A stretch of DNA of 64,000 nucleotides from Schistocerca nitens (GCF_023898315.1 NC_064616.1:291737205-291801204); one strand, 5' to 3'. Shown: positions 35,001 through 48,804, numbered from the stretch's first letter. The notes: generated from the sequence alone by a model not told the origin. Translations and numbers: made by a program.

Positions 35001-37489
35001 TTGTTTCTATTGTACTCGGGTGTTTTAAATGCTTCTGATATTTTTATTTATTAAGACTGAAGGTTTAAGTTAGCACAACCTTTAAAATTTTGATGCGCAT
35101 GAGTATATATCCCAGTGCTTTAATGCGTGCGAGTGTCTTGCGCTTACCACAAGTGCCCTCTCTCGGTGAAATTGTCTGCCCTAGTGCTTCCACACCCTCT
35201 TCACGATAGTTCACAGGCTAATTACTGATAGTATGCCGTGTTAGCATCGACCATCTCTTTATAATTACGCTGCACAGATGGAGGTGATATTTTAATTTTA
35301 ACTACTGATGGCGCCTTTGGCACGATTGTTTTATGCACCTCCACTGCGGGATGTGATTTTAGTAAGTGACTAAAAGTTTTTGTGCTTGTAATACTTCGGT
35401 AATTTTCATGGTTACTTAAAGCTATAAGTGTTTTTTTCCTTTTATCTCAGTTATGTTGCTAGGTTTTTTTGGTAATGAAGGTGTCTTCCTGTCCATGTGT
35501 ATTTTTGTGTCTGATGAAGATATATTTAGATGTACCGAAAATGTGGTCAAGGATAACAATAAATCTTTATTCTGCAACTGTTTGGCTGTTATCATTTACC
35601 ATGAAGATTTTCAACAGTTGCTGCTTCAGCCATGTCTACAGTTTTGAATATTTTGTGTTAAAATAATTGTTGGTACTAAGTAATATATATATTTTCATGT
35701 TTCAAACAAAGCTAGTACATAATTGCAACCTATACATAATTATAGCAATCAACTATGGAGTTGTCATTTCAACACTGTGCATGAGTCTCTCAAAAAATCA
35801 TTACTATTTTGTGAAAATATTTTGCATTTTCTCACCATAAAGTTGCTAGAATCGCTTTGGAATCAAAAAGAACTATTACAAATAATATTTTTTCCCAGAG
35901 CTGATACCATGCAAGGCTTAACTGTGTTTCTTATATAGCAAGAAAAGTTATAAACTATATTAATAAATTAAATTATTGTGACAGTAAATAGTTCTCTTTT
36001 TTAATTTGTATGTTAATTAAATTTTGATAGCTATAGGTGGGTTTTATTGAGTTTTTAACATTTCTAAAATTTTTTTGACTTATGGTTTTTTGAATTGGGT
36101 TTAATTAAAACAACCCTACTGAAACTGCTTCTTAGAAGGATCAAATGTCCAAAAAAGAAAGGACACTGTTCAAAGTTAAAGATGATGATCAGCTGACTTC
36201 CACATTCTGTTATTTCAGCTGTAAGACTGGGATTAATTGTTTCTAATACACAACTATGTCTTGAGCAAACATTATACATAAAAATATGGATCCAGAGATC
36301 TTATAGAAGCACTTTCGCCTTTTGAATTAACTCCATAATGATATCAGACAGTTTGAAGTATCCAATATTCAAAAAGCAGTAGAAACTCTCAAGACAATTC
36401 TTTTATCCAGTTTGAGTTCAACAACATGAACAAAAAAATTGATAAATTTAATAACAAATATAACCAGTACCCATGTAAACAAACTTTTTGTCCTTTATTT
36501 AATGTTATTCTGTTAATTTTATTGTTTCCAAAACTGTTAGCCCGATGCCTTTTGAATTTCTTTGTTTCCAAAACTATTACCCTGATGCACCCACATTCTA
36601 TTAAATTTGTAAATGGCAGTATTTACTTACCGCCTAGGTTTTTCGTCACTCTCTTCGAATTCTTGAAATCCCACTTTCATAGTCTACTACTTCCTTCTTA
36701 TAAAATTTTGTGTCTTACTTCTCAGTTTCAGATCATGTAAATGTAGAACAGTGAATGTAAATAAACAGAGGGACTATGATATTGCACATACTACCCAAGC
36801 CTCTCTCCTACATAACATTATTTAAATAAACATTTCACAAAATACTTTTCATTGTAATAACAATTTCCACAGTTTCCAGGAAGTGCAATGACGATGGCAA
36901 TTCAAGACTGCAGCCATGTTAATGAATGTTTTCTCACTGGTCCCAGCCTCATCAATTGTGACAATTAGGATAAGCCTCACACAGTGCTACCTGGACTTTC
37001 CAAGACTCCAGAGGAACGACATTCCTTTGATACTGAGTCTACACATTAGTGTGAGGTTTGAATCCCCTAAGCCCCACCCCCGCCCTCTGACTACATCCAT
37101 GATGTTCCTGCAGTATGCTACATTTGTGTGAATGTGAACAAGCAGTTGTGTAATTAGTGAAAGATCAGGTGTAGTTTCACAGCAGGCCATTTAATTCTAC
37201 ACATGGTGAAAAGTAACAGAGTACTGTCAATAGACACATATCCTTCAACTTCAATGCATTTAATCACTAACCTAGTAGATTTGAGAAAAGAAAAATATAA
37301 GGTTTCTGGTAACACTTTAATTTCAGGTTGAGCAAAGCAGTCAACAAAGGAAATCACCAAGTATTGTAGTGTCTTCTAGTGAACTTGCACAAAGTGTAAC
37401 TACAAAATTCGGTATAGAATAACTTAATATTTCATCTTATTTCATTCATGTGGAGTGCAAGAATGAAAATATAAGTTTTTAAATGAGTC
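35001..37489. other. No gene recognised
   Basis: About 2.5 kb of AT-rich sequence with scattered short frames on both strands. TTTCCAAAACTRTTA occurs twice close together near 36525-36575 as a minor local repeat. Confidence 0.35.
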
Positions 37490-37800
37490 TTCAGGTTACT
37501 GTAAATGGCATCCAACACATTAGGTTACAGGTAATAGCCAGATGTCAAATACTGAAGTGTTCTTCAAGTTTCACTCGAGCTTGTACTGGATCTCTAATGT
37601 CAGTATCTAATTTTTTTAACAGGTCTCGAGTCACAGCACTATAAATACTCAAAACTGCCTTTCGTTATTCTGAAGTAATTCACAAATGCGTCTTCATTTA
37701 CGAGTGCTACGTCAACATTAACTTTTGTGTGATGGGACTGCGTTAGTTCTGTGCAAAATACTTCCAAGTCCAAAAAGTATAGTTTTTTTTTCTCTTTGGA
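37490..37800 (-). pseudogene. Possible PIF/Harbinger transposase trace
   Basis: Minus-strand pieces NEDAFVNYFRITKGSFEYL, then DIRDPVQARVKLEEHF and, in another frame, LQYLTSGYYL follow the order and character of the N-terminal part of Harbinger transposases (FFNYFRM..SFDYLL, ...R.PI.ARxKLxxTLRYLATGxS). Two frame changes are needed. The DDE core is not seen. Tentative. Confidence 0.4.
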
Positions 37801-37960
37801 ATTTTGCCTCAGTTCTAACAGCATAACCTGAATGAAAACACAAATGTCCATATGAATATTCCCAGCTGGCGCTATATTGAAAATTAGTAGCACCGAATTT
37901 CGACAGGAGCATGTGGAAACAGTAGCACATGGCACCACAGTCATATCAGCTGTCACGCCA

Positions 37961-39240
37961 CTTGCTGTGGCGTCACTTTTGTTGCATTTGGAAAGGTGGC
38001 ATTATGAAAGTAATTTATATGTCTTTAAGTATCTTTTAATTAATAAAGAGTTAAGTGAAAATAGTTGTCAGAAGCGAGTTATTTTTATCTACTGCTTCAA
38101 TTTAAATACATAAATTGCTTCAACAGGTTTCTCTAAAAAATAAGTTTCAGAATTAAGATGAGTAGTGTTCTCACAACTGGCTTTGTAGGATTAATTGCTA
38201 GAATCAATCCTTCACAAAATGTATCATGTCCTTCTGAATAAGAGATAGCTTTGACTTCCAATACACATAATATATACTAATAAATCTAGTTAGTTACTTA
38301 ATTACATGTTCCATATATCATTTGAACGATGTTGATGATAATTTCTAAAACAATTACGAAAACTACAGTCTGTCCAAAATTACTTTTGGATTGACACTAT
38401 GGGAGAGCACGTGGAGGTGTGGGACAGAGTTGCCACGTCCCACACGGAACGCACGCGTTATCTTACATTTCATTCAACTCGTGCAAACAGGCAAACTATT
38501 CACTTTATAAATACGGAACTTGGGTTAGTGAGTTCTGAAAGAGTTACACTACATTTTGACTTAGTTTTATCCGTCGCAACAAATTATTAACACGATATTA
38601 TGATAGCTTACAAAAGTAAGTTTTCTCAAGATGTTACTGAATGTTTGACGAGCTGGGAACTTTTCTTTTTAGTTAGGTGAGTACATAATGTGAATGAAAT
38701 CTTACAAATGCTTCATACTTTCATATATTCGAAACCAGAATTCTGTCAGAGATCTCTAATGTAAGATAATTTGACTTAAATTTGACGCACAATGGTCCGC
38801 TCGCGCGTCGGCTATTAATCCGGCGGCCATACAGTTTTAGCACGAGACACAAATTGCTATAGGTCTGTAATGATACCGTTATTAATTTTTGGGATCCGCC
38901 TACTTAATTCTAACGCAATCAAAAATAAGATTAAGCTTGTTTATTACGATGAGAAAACGCATCTTAAATAAGCCAACCTCTATTGTTTAGAAAGAACAAA
39001 AGAGATGCAAATGACAGGGGCCCTGTATGACAGAAGTTATATTGTAAACAGTAATATTTATTAAGTGTGATGCATGCTGAATACTTGAGATTAACTTCCT
39101 TTGAAATTATTTGCTATTAAGGCCTTATTATTCAAGTTTTAAAACTTAAGATGATACAATTTTGTTATGTAGGCACTTACAGATATAAACTGCGCACGCC
39201 AAACACGTAGCTGGATCTGCCTGTGCTCCATTTCTATGGG
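37961..39240. other. No gene recognised
   Basis: Non-coding-looking. A GC-richer piece at 38785-38835 (CGCTCGCGCGTCGGC) might be the end of the transposon that follows, but no inverted partner was found. Confidence 0.3.
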
Positions 39241-39254
39241 GATAACGGAGAAAC

Positions 39255-40547
39255 TCAACTGATGCCGCTATCGTCGCTATGACGAATTTCTGAAGTGTCA
39301 CTAACATTGTCACTGTCGTCATTTAGTGACATTAACATCTCCACCACTGAATTTTCCAAAAAAGCTTCGGTCTGCCACGCGCTTTCCATGATGTACTGCA
39401 TATGTTTGGCGGCTTTCTTCCAGTCTTCAGCTGTGACGTTCCTGACAGCTTCTCTTATGAGGGCTTCAGGTGCAGCGTAGATCAATTTTTTTAGTTAACC
39501 TTTAATTTGGGCCCATATTAATCCTACTAGGTTGAAATGTTAGTGGTATGGCGGAAGCCTAGCGACTGTATGCCCACTTTTTTCTGCCAGCCAGTTCGTC
39601 GATTTCGCATGGGGGGCGACTCTGGCTTATGGAGAGATATTTTTCCATAAGCTCGACCTTCTTAAGTTCATCACCTACATAGACGTTCTGACGCTGAAGC
39701 CAATCAATTATTTCCTCCTTTCAGTTTGCCATGGTAGGTGCCTTGTCAACAACAGCTGAGTGGCAAGGAGCATTATCTAGTACAACTGTTGACTGTTTAC
39801 TAAGATTTAGTATTAGTGAGCCTTCGAACCACTTTTTAAATGTAAAATGGTTCATTTCCTCGTGATAATCGTCTGTTTTCTTTGATTTAAAAAGCAGGAG
39901 ATTGTTTGGGCGAAAACCATGCGAGGTATCTGCATGAAGAATAATAAGTCTGCCACACATGCCACAAGGCAACGTCATTGTTCCTTCAGCTGTTTCTTCT
40001 GTCCAGCCCTGCTTGACAACGTAACCAGAAGCGATCCACGTTTCGTCAAGCCACACCACTTCGTCGATATTTATGCTACGGTGGCCCTTAAAAATCGGCA
40101 ATGCCATGGAGCTATATCCTCCCTCTCCATCAGATTATGGCCACAGAAATGTCCATAAAGAAAACCAAGGTTATGTAAAACTGTAGACAAGGATGTGTGA
40201 CTGCCTTGAAAAGGTCCTGATTCCTTAAGGGTGACCAGTAACTTCCTGAGCGTCGGATGTTCCTTCCTGCGATAGTAATCATAAACATGACGTCGGCTCG
40301 TATCCTCTGCAAACGAGTCGATATTAGTAAACCGCTTATCCATATGAAGTTTTTTACCAGGGGACTTAAGTTTCGATGGTTCTTGAACTTCCTTTTCTTT
40401 GTCAAACATTTCCTTCCCAGTCTTCGCAACAGTGTTTTTGTTTATATTTGGAGCTGCAGTATTTCTGTCGATCACTTTGTTGATGGAGAGCAGCGAGCCA
40501 CCATTAATTTCTTCATTCTCAAAGTAGGCACGTAACGTGCAAACCAT
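39255..40547 (-). pseudogene. IS630/Tc1-superfamily (DDE_3) transposase relic
   Basis: Minus strand, in order. 40547-40071: an N-terminal region (VCTLRAYFENEE) with a helix-turn-helix-like INKNTVAKTGKEM, then RKLLVTLKESGPFQGSHTSL. 40107-39721: the catalytic domain with VVWLDETWIASGYV (first Asp), GRLIILHADTSHGF and STVVLDNAPCHS (second Asp). 39700-39255: WLQRQNVYVGDELKKVELME, a degenerate FNLVGLIWAQIKG and the acidic tail NDDSDNVSDTSE. The coding frame changes at about 40080 and near 39560, with stops at the joins. In the family the last motif reads NPIELIWAQVK; here the catalytic Glu is replaced by Gly, so the enzyme would be inactive. Terminal repeats were not identified. Confidence 0.82.
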
Positions 40548-40559
40548 TTCTCTTGACTG

Positions 40560-41072
40560 CCCTCGTATGGCAGTCCTCTAACCAAGAGAACGACGTCGAA
40601 CTTTTCACTTATAACTTTCGACGAATTTCCCACTGACATCGATGAGTACCAATCAACGAATAACAGTAACAGCGAATAACGGTAACAACGAATAACAGTA
40701 AAAACTTCTACAACCGTAAAAACGAACGCATAGAAAGTCACAGGGCGCAACAATCACACACGACAGCATGCTGGCTGCAACTGAAGTCCACTGCAAGCAG
40801 GAAGTGCTGTGTGGAGTAAAGAAGGTTTGGTGACTACAGGGATTTACTGCAACTGCAGGTAGCTTGGCTTGGGCCTGCTGCGTGGGTTAGCCCCCTCCCA
40901 GCGCCACCGCTAAGGGCTGCTCGCCATCTTACTTACAACTATTCATGACGTCGCCTTTCCGGCTAAGATCTTTTTTAATATGTGACTTGTAAGTACTGCA
41001 TCTTTTTCCAGTCAGTACAAACTTTAATTTTATCAATGTATTGTATACCTAAAGTTTTAGAACAGTTGGTCT
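40560..41072. other. No gene recognised
   Basis: Contains a small set of near-repeats of CGAATAACAGTAA (40655-40700) and a GC-rich piece at 40855-40930. These are probably upstream parts of the transposase relic. Confidence 0.3.
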
Positions 41073-41117
41073 AATTCTGAAGACGACGCACATAGTCGCG
41101 TCGAAACCTGGTCAATT
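41073..41117 (+). ncRNA. Candidate minimal type I hammerhead ribozyme
   Basis: AATT (stem I, 41073-41076), CTGAAGA (core, 41077-41083), one extra C, GACGC (85-89) pairing perfectly with GCGTC (98-102) around an 8-nt loop, GAAA (103-106), and CCTGGTC ending at 41113. The last part gives a very short stem III (A-U, C-G) with the cleavage triplet GTC, then AATT pairing back to stem I. Such minimal hammerheads with tiny stem III are known from Penelope-like and other retroelements, where they self-cleave transcripts. The extra base between core and stem II is unusual. The surrounding element was not identified. Confidence 0.55.
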
Positions 41118-44100
41118 TTGACTTAATATTTGTGAACGAGTGCTTACTTTTTCTAATATAATGAAAAGAACACATATACTGAAAAGTAGCCTCCAGCATA
41201 GAGCACATATTTGCTTGCAGAGTGTGGATGTAGATGTAAACTAAATGGAATTGTTATGGGAAGTAGATTACCACTGATTCGGTAAGTTCTGCCTTTATCT
41301 ACTTCATTTGTTGGCTTCGGGTCACTCACAAAGGTGACAAATAATATTAACACATTAGCACTAAATATGATAGCATTTTTGAAGACATGCTGCCCAGAGT
41401 AGTAGGGCAATTGAATTTTATCGTACTGAAGAAAGTGGGTTCCATGTGAATTTTCGCCAAAACTAATTTGCATACCAAAGGCCTAACTCTTGTCACAATC
41501 AGTAAATATCCAAAAAATTGAATCTGTTTTGAGATTTCTACAAATTTCAGTGCTACATATAAGCCTCAGTTATCAGCTGCAGTGAAGTGTGATGCATGAA
41601 GGCACTTCAATAAACAAAAATTATAAAATCACCATCATACTTTTACGAACTATTTTGTCGTTTATTTATTGCGTTAGTTAAGAAGTGTCTTTCATATCAA
41701 ATTCCACCAGATAATATGTTGTCAAATATAGAAATTGCGATAACTCATGCAGAAAAATGTTACAAAAAATCATCATCTCAGTATCAACATCTATGGTTAG
41801 TTCAACCAATGATCCAAAAAAGGGTTAGAATTATTATGAAAATAGGGCTTCAAGTTGTTTTAGTGAAGTAGGGTACAGCACTTCAATTTCGGAAGACCAC
41901 TAACACCCCAAGACTTACTGTTTATTGCTATGTTATCAAGAAATTATGTATTCATGCACAACTGCTATTTTTCATTATAATAGCCAATTATGTAATTGTT
42001 TACAAAATACCACAAAATGTATCATAATATTAGGAAAAGGTCTACTGCTATGTATTTGTTTTTGCAGACACATGAGACATTATTTGTAATGTAAGTGATA
42101 GCGAGTCTATAAGCCCCCCAAGGAATGGGACAGGAACTTTCCAATTTTCGACCAGTTACATCGTTTAAGATATTTTAAGTTATGTTGGCGAAGAATACAG
42201 GGACACAAAGTATTTTGACACTTAGTAAAAGAAAACATTGTTTGTAGTACACTGTAATGTATACGAACTTTAAGTCGTCTGCATTACAGCCTAACACGGG
42301 CTATGTTTTCTTTTATTCAGCCTTTGGAGCCTGTGGATCACCATAAAAAAATGACTTTGACTGTATTGTGATATGATTGTTAAGTTCCTGATATAGTCCA
42401 GTCTTACCTAGCGTTCTACGGTCCTAAGAGCCTGTTGTTGCTTTTGTGAGTCAGATGACATTAAGGTGATGTATAAATCACATGGTAGACATCCTTGGTC
42501 TAACAAAATACAGTTTAATAAATTAAAAACTTCATGTTTACTGTTAAAGTTCAAGCCCCTCAATAGTTTAAATACATTATTGTCATATCTATCGATAGAC
42601 ACGTATTTCTGTATAATATCTTTGGCGCTATCGCTCTCAGAGACAGTGAAGTACTTCCGTGGAAATATGTTGGGGTAGTCACATCAAAACAGAGAAGAGG
42701 TTTTCTTCCGCAGGTTGAGTCGCCTTTGTGGCTGAACTAGAAGAGAATTATGAGTATTAGTGCCATTTTGGCATTAACTAATTCCGAAAGCAGTATAAAA
42801 GAAAGTTTACAAGTGATGCCAAGTTTGGATTGTTGTAGGTACGTTCAGCCTATGGTGAAAAATATTGCGTAGTGACTTCTGAACATGTCCGCCATGTTAT
42901 TGAGGTCTTTGATCGAAAAAAAAAATTTATGTATTCCCAATCATTTGGCAAATACGTTAAAGGGTCAAGTTAGTATTACTGGCGAATTAGAGCTTGATAA
43001 CGAATAAAGTAATAGTTTCAGAATATGTGCTATAGTTAACGATATGACGTAATATAATCATTCTAGTAACACAAATAGGTGTTTGACCTGATCAGTGATA
43101 TGATTGACAGAAGTGACAAGATACATAAAGTAACTCTTCCTTTCTTAGACAGGTTTGAGTATATTTGTGTGAGTTAAGTAATTCTTTCCTCCCGTGGATG
43201 TTCAGTATGTAACTGTGGATATGAAAAGAAAACTTGGACCTTCGAAAAATTTCCATTGTTGTTTGTGTTGTTACTGTGACAAGCTTTGTACATATTTTTG
43301 AGTAAAACTTAACCTTAACTTCACACTTTTTGTCGACAAAGTTTAGAAATTTGTATGTCAACATGGTGTTTGCGAGCGAATAAAATCCCACGAAAATTCT
43401 CTGGCCAGTTGATAATGTGAGAATTTTCTGAGGCACGTTGTCACTGGACTTTTTTGGCCTTAAAGGTATTCATTGGACTACATAGTTTTTGTGGTAATAT
43501 TGTTTATAGATGACACATTAGTTTGTAGGTTTTTTGCAGTCGTGAAGTAAACCAAATCGTCAGTTTTGTCCCATTTGTGGAAAAAATGGAAAATGTCAGT
43601 GGTAACAATGAATATGATGGTCTACTGATTTCGAGATAACTGCATTTGTATATGTTTTCATGGGGCTTTCATTTGGTGATGGCGACAGTTTTTACCCGCG
43701 TATCTTTGTAATATAATTGTCATTGCACACTTTTGACACACTTGCTTGGTCTCGAAAGCTAGTTATTCATATTCGAATGACACTGTAACGCGCTTCCATT
43801 GTTAAAGTAAGACACTTTTTTTTCATGTCATTGTTCCGACATGCTAGTTATTATCCATTGCCAAATTTAAATACAAAAGGATTTCATCGGAACTTCTCAA
43901 TTTCTCGTGTGGCAGCATATTTTTCTGTACTATGATTTTAAAGTAGATAGTTGACTTTGCAAACTTTGTAAAGAACCAGGCACCGTAGGCGTTTTTATTG
44001 GGTTTGGTGGTAAAGAAAACGTGTTTTTCAACTTTTTGTGTTATTTGCTCGAACTTCAGTGCAGATGCTAGTGACTGTATTTTATTAATAATTTTTATGT

Positions 44101-45157
44101 AGTGGTTATGCCATAGTAAAAAGTGCAAATGTAGACGTTCATTGACTTTTATTCATTCAGGGCTCATCTCACAATGATATAGGATTTGGCATAATACAAT
44201 GAAAATAAATAGGTCAACTATGTGCGTGTTATGTTTCTATGAGGAAAGGACAGGTGGTGTTGCTGATGGAACTATCCTGCAATTTTCTTGAAATAATTTA
44301 GGATAACCTAAATCAGAATATCTTGAGAGATATAACTCTTTCTTTCTGAATATGTGGTCAATGTCTTAACTGCACTGCCACATTCAGTTGAAGTTATTAT
44401 ACAATGTTTGCATTGAATAAATATACTGCTATGCTTAAAGTATTGAAAGCCAATTTTTGTTAGATAATTGATAACTAATATTTGCTGCTAATGTATGTGA
44501 AATAAGTTGTGCCCCTTTGTTTACTACTTCAAAATTTACGGGTAGTTTTGGTGGCATCGATAGCTAGCATTCAATGTTGCACATAAGTAGAAAGAAGTTA
44601 ATGCTTTCCTTATGGTATGTATTTTTCTGAAAGTAGTCTAAGATGCACTGTATTATGTAAGATTTTCTGCTAGTAATTTATAGTTTAAGAGAAAGTTTCT
44701 ATTAGTGGCATTGTTGTCCGGTTTTCTTTTGCGGGAGGTTTAATTGTAGTTTTTGCTGGCAATATACTTTTCTTGAATAAATAAATAAATGAATGAATAG
44801 AAATAAAAGTTGTTCTGTGATATGATACAAGCTCCTTGCCACTGACAGTACTGTGGTTGCATTCATGGCTCACAGCCCACATCTCATATTGGAGCTCATA
44901 ATATTTAATATGTTCATCTTTCTTTATGAAACACAAGTAAAAGCTGCCTACAGTTATTTTTATCTGGACATAAAAACTCATTGAAATCTAAACTGCATAA
45001 AATAAGCATAACAACAAGAATTACAGTTATTCTCATGACGACATATATATTGCCTTTGCTATGTCACAAGCTTTGACATCCAGTTGTGATATGGATCAAT
45101 ACGTGAGGTCGAGATTTGGCAGTAAGGCGACACCATACAAGGCAGATTTTAATGACT
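41118..45157. other. No gene recognised
   Basis: About 4 kb with short frames on both strands only (for example 43092-43436 and 43844-44128 minus). No domain, repeat end or RNA could be recognised. This may be intron or old repeat. Confidence 0.35.
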
Positions 45158-45345
45158 GGTATATTGCTGAAATTTGATTTATTGGCATAGGGCCATAGTC
45201 ATAATTCTCTGGCTAATATTTGTCATCCACTGCTGAAGACTTAATCAGAGGCTTAAACACAGTAAAAGATGAAATGTTGGGTAGAGACTGATGGCTAGGA
45301 CCACGACCTTATGCCATAAATCAAATATCAGCAAGATCTCAAATA
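45158..45345. mobile_element. Small inverted-repeat (hairpin) element
   Basis: TTGCTGAAATTTGATTTAT at about 45163 and its counterpart ATAAATCAAATATCAGCAA at about 45316-45334 are inverted copies. The match extends inward through GGCATAGGG/ATAAGGTCGTGG for about 45 bp per arm. The size of less than 200 bp is MITE-like. No target duplication was recognised. Confidence 0.5.
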
Positions 45346-48019
45346 CCAGTTGTGAAAGCCTGCCTTGTATGATTGTCTCCTTACCACCAAAGCTCGACTT
45401 TGGGGTATGCTGCAGATGTCTTGTCAATGTGACCTTCATTCAAAAGAATAGAGAACAAAATATGTATACAATTTTGAGTGTCTTGTTCTGCATTAGCATG
45501 TATGATGTCTCACACTACTTCATTACATCACAGGTAAAAGCAAATTTCTGATACTAGTATATTGTCAGTCCTTTCATTGATAGGTTGATGCAGTGATACT
45601 ATTCAGTTCTTTATTTGCTGTGAAAGTGGAGAGGTAGTGTCATGAAGTTAAACACCAGACTTTGTGTCTGCATTAAATGCCATCTGCCTCAAATAGTAAT
45701 TTAGCTTGGTGGCTCCCGTGATGCAGTTACACTGCCTCTGTTTGAAAGTTACATTAGTGGCTGGTTGTCGTGAAACGTTCATTGGCTTTAACTCTCAGAC
45801 CGTCACCTTCAAATTTGACTTATGCTTCAGGTTATGCTACAGATCAGTTGCCCACTGTAATCTGGTAAAAAGGAGACTGGTAAATAGTGTTGATTGTGTC
45901 ATCACTGCTCAAAGCAGAGCAGACATACTGAAATAGTCAATATTCCCACTTCATTTCTATCTTCTCCTTATTATTCCTCTTTTTAAAGCTGTTTCCATGC
46001 AGGATGCCAGCCAGTATGTGTACCTAGGTATTGCTTCTTCTATGTGTAAAATTTCGTAACTGTGATTTGTGTGTGTTGCTAATAGAAAGTAAAAACTGTT
46101 GAATGGCTTAAAGCACTCCTGTACCCGCACCCAAAACAAGTCTTTTACAGAAGATATAGTATTACATTTCAACTGTCGTTTTTAAAATAAACAGTAACTT
46201 TGCTCTAGTTTAGAGACAAGTGCATCCTAAATTGAAATACTGCTTCTTTCATGAATTGGTTAAGGCACCACAGTAACACATCCATATTTTGTCTGTAGCA
46301 ATGTTGTTGTTAAGGGCAGATGCACAACATTTTGACCTCTAAAATAATTTTTGTGCTGTGAGGTGTGTCAGGTGCAAGATTATATCGCCCACAAAGAACA
46401 AAGCAGTGTGGTCTTGTAGAATGATGTAAAATCCAGCCAGATGGCATTATAGATCAACCACAAGCTCAGGATAGACAAGGATGGAGGGGAATGTTGCCCC
46501 ACCTGTTTTGAAAGAAATTTCTGCATCTACCTTGGTGTTTTAAGGGAACTACATAAATCTGGATGGCCAGTTGGGTATCAGAATCATTTTCTTCTGTTGT
46601 GGAAATGAGCATTGCTTAGAAATTCCCTGATCTGCTACTCTGGCGAGCCGTTTTTTCTCCCAACTGTATCATTGTTTTTGTCGTACAGAAATGTTCTATT
46701 ACATGGCTGATGCAGGTCAGTCTGTGACTTGTGCCATAAAGTATCTTAGTTAAACGGTTGATATCTTCATACATTGCCAAGCTGTGTGGACAGCTCTCTC
46801 AAAGTGCTAGTCCAGTCTTGGTGCTTTAGAAAATTGTACAGCAAAGCAGCTTCTAAAGGGTAATACCATACTCGGCAGCTACACTAAATGCATTGTCATT
46901 TATCAGAGTTCAGCAACACCCCTTTCTAACCAATCTCTGAGGACCAAAATATATTTGGTTAGGAGTTTAGCTCAAATAGTAAAGTGAAGTAACCCATAAT
47001 CAGAATTTGGGGTTTTTTAAACAATACAGGTGGTGTTCATAATCACAAATGCACCGGCTATGGACATTGCAAACCCTAAAATATATATTACTACTACATA
47101 ATTTTCCACAACTCAATAGGCTTTATTCTGAAGTCATGTGAAATCAAGTGGAATTTCTGTTTATAGACATCATCAAGAAGAATAAATTGTTTATGTTCAA
47201 AAGCTGTTTAATTCAGCTAATAGTGTAGATAATTGTGATTATACCAATAAGAAAATCTGTACATATTATCCTTTAGTTTTTTAATTAAAAAGTGGGTAAC
47301 TGTAGTTTGCTTCTTCTGTTTGCATAACACTAGCTGCTTGCTATTGGCAAGAATCGATTCTGAATGAGGAAAAATAGCTGCAGCTGAACTTAGTGGAAGT
47401 GAATCATCTTCTGTACCTTCTACCAGCTCTGCTTAATTCTTTATTAAGCATAACATGTCGCTCACATCTATCAGCTGTGCAAAAGTCTATTTCATCACAA
47501 CTAAGTCCTGAAATGTCGCATTTGCTGTAACATGTTAAAACATTAAGGGAAATCATCTAGCTCGTGTTCTGCAGCAACTTATACTGACCCACAGCTAGCA
47601 GGGCTCAACACAATCTGTGTAGCAGGCAGACAGAAACATGTCAACAGCCTGTGAAATATTCATTCACATAATGTTCTTCCTTCCGAGGGATGAAATTGAC
47701 TTATCCAAAACAGGCATTCTATATTTAGCTTTCACATGATGAATTATGCCTGGGTCTAGAGACTGCATGTAAGTGTAAACTTATCAGGAAGGAACACAAA
47801 CATTCCTGAAGAATATAATTTCCTTTGGGTATGCATGGCAACAGGGTGCACTTATCTTAGTGTCTAAACTCTTGAGAAACTGCGGACAAATGTCGGCAGT
47901 CGTCCAGACATTGCTATTCCAACCCCTTTCTGTAGTGGATTTTTAAGCCTTCCTTCCGCTTTTAGTTTCTCCAATTTTATGACTTTCGTTCTCATTGCTG
48001 CTGGTTTTAAATTTCGGTT
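45346..48019. other. No gene recognised
   Basis: About 2.7 kb of unassigned sequence with short chance frames on both strands. Confidence 0.35.
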
Positions 48020-48110
48020 TTTTACTGCTTCCTGAGTCACGGACCGGGCGCTAATGACCATAGAAGTTTTGCGCCCCCCCCCCCCCTCCCCAAAAAAAAC
48101 ATTGCTAATA
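48020..48110 (+). mobile_element. LINE-like 3' tail remnant with a C run
   Basis: CCTGAGTCACGGACCGGGCG then CTAATGACCATAGAAGTTTT and GCGCCC followed by a run of 14 or so C and an A-rich end. The GGGCGCTRATGACCATAGAAG block is, from memory, a common 3'-end sequence of insect non-LTR elements. No coding part is adjacent. Confidence 0.45.
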
Positions 48111-48804
48111 AAGTAATAGGTGCACATTAATGTTAGTTTTATCTCATGCGAGTTTAAATTTCTCCCTTGCTGTCTCTTTTGGCAAACAGGGCCCTCATTC
48201 CTTGTTAGCCTAAGTGACATTCCCCACTGAACAGAGTAGACCTACGTTTTTTGAGGAAAATAAATTATAGAAGACCACAGTTCCATAAGCACTGAAAATG
48301 TTTCTGTGCTAATGTCTGTTATCAGCGGTGGCAAAATATTTTTTGTCTTCCAAAGTTCAGTACATTCCAAATTTACTACCTCCTTTTTTGATTTACAGTT
48401 TGAGATGAAATGTTATATGGTGTTAGTCTTCCTAAGCATACTTGACACCCATTAGGTAAACTTAAATCTTCCATCTGAAGCTTCAGGGTGATTTCCTGGG
48501 CTTTGTTGTTAAAAGTGTCTGCGTATGGGAATCTTTCCACTTATTTCATGGAGCCATTTTATTAGTAAGAAGATGCTTTCTAACTCCGTAAGGGGCCTAC
48601 ATACCTTCAGTTTAACTGTGCAGCTTATTACGTGAGATGTTTGAGTGACACTTTAATATTAGGAGAGGAACTGTGTATTTCAGGTAAGCTGTCTGCCTGT
48701 GCATGAAACTACATTGGCCATCATTATCTCTGTGGGCCTGATGTGACTCATGATGGTGTAATCCGTACAGTAAGCAGCTTTAAATTTGGAGCTTCCTGAT
48801 AAAT
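48111..48804. other. No gene recognised
   Basis: AT-rich unassigned sequence. Confidence 0.35.
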
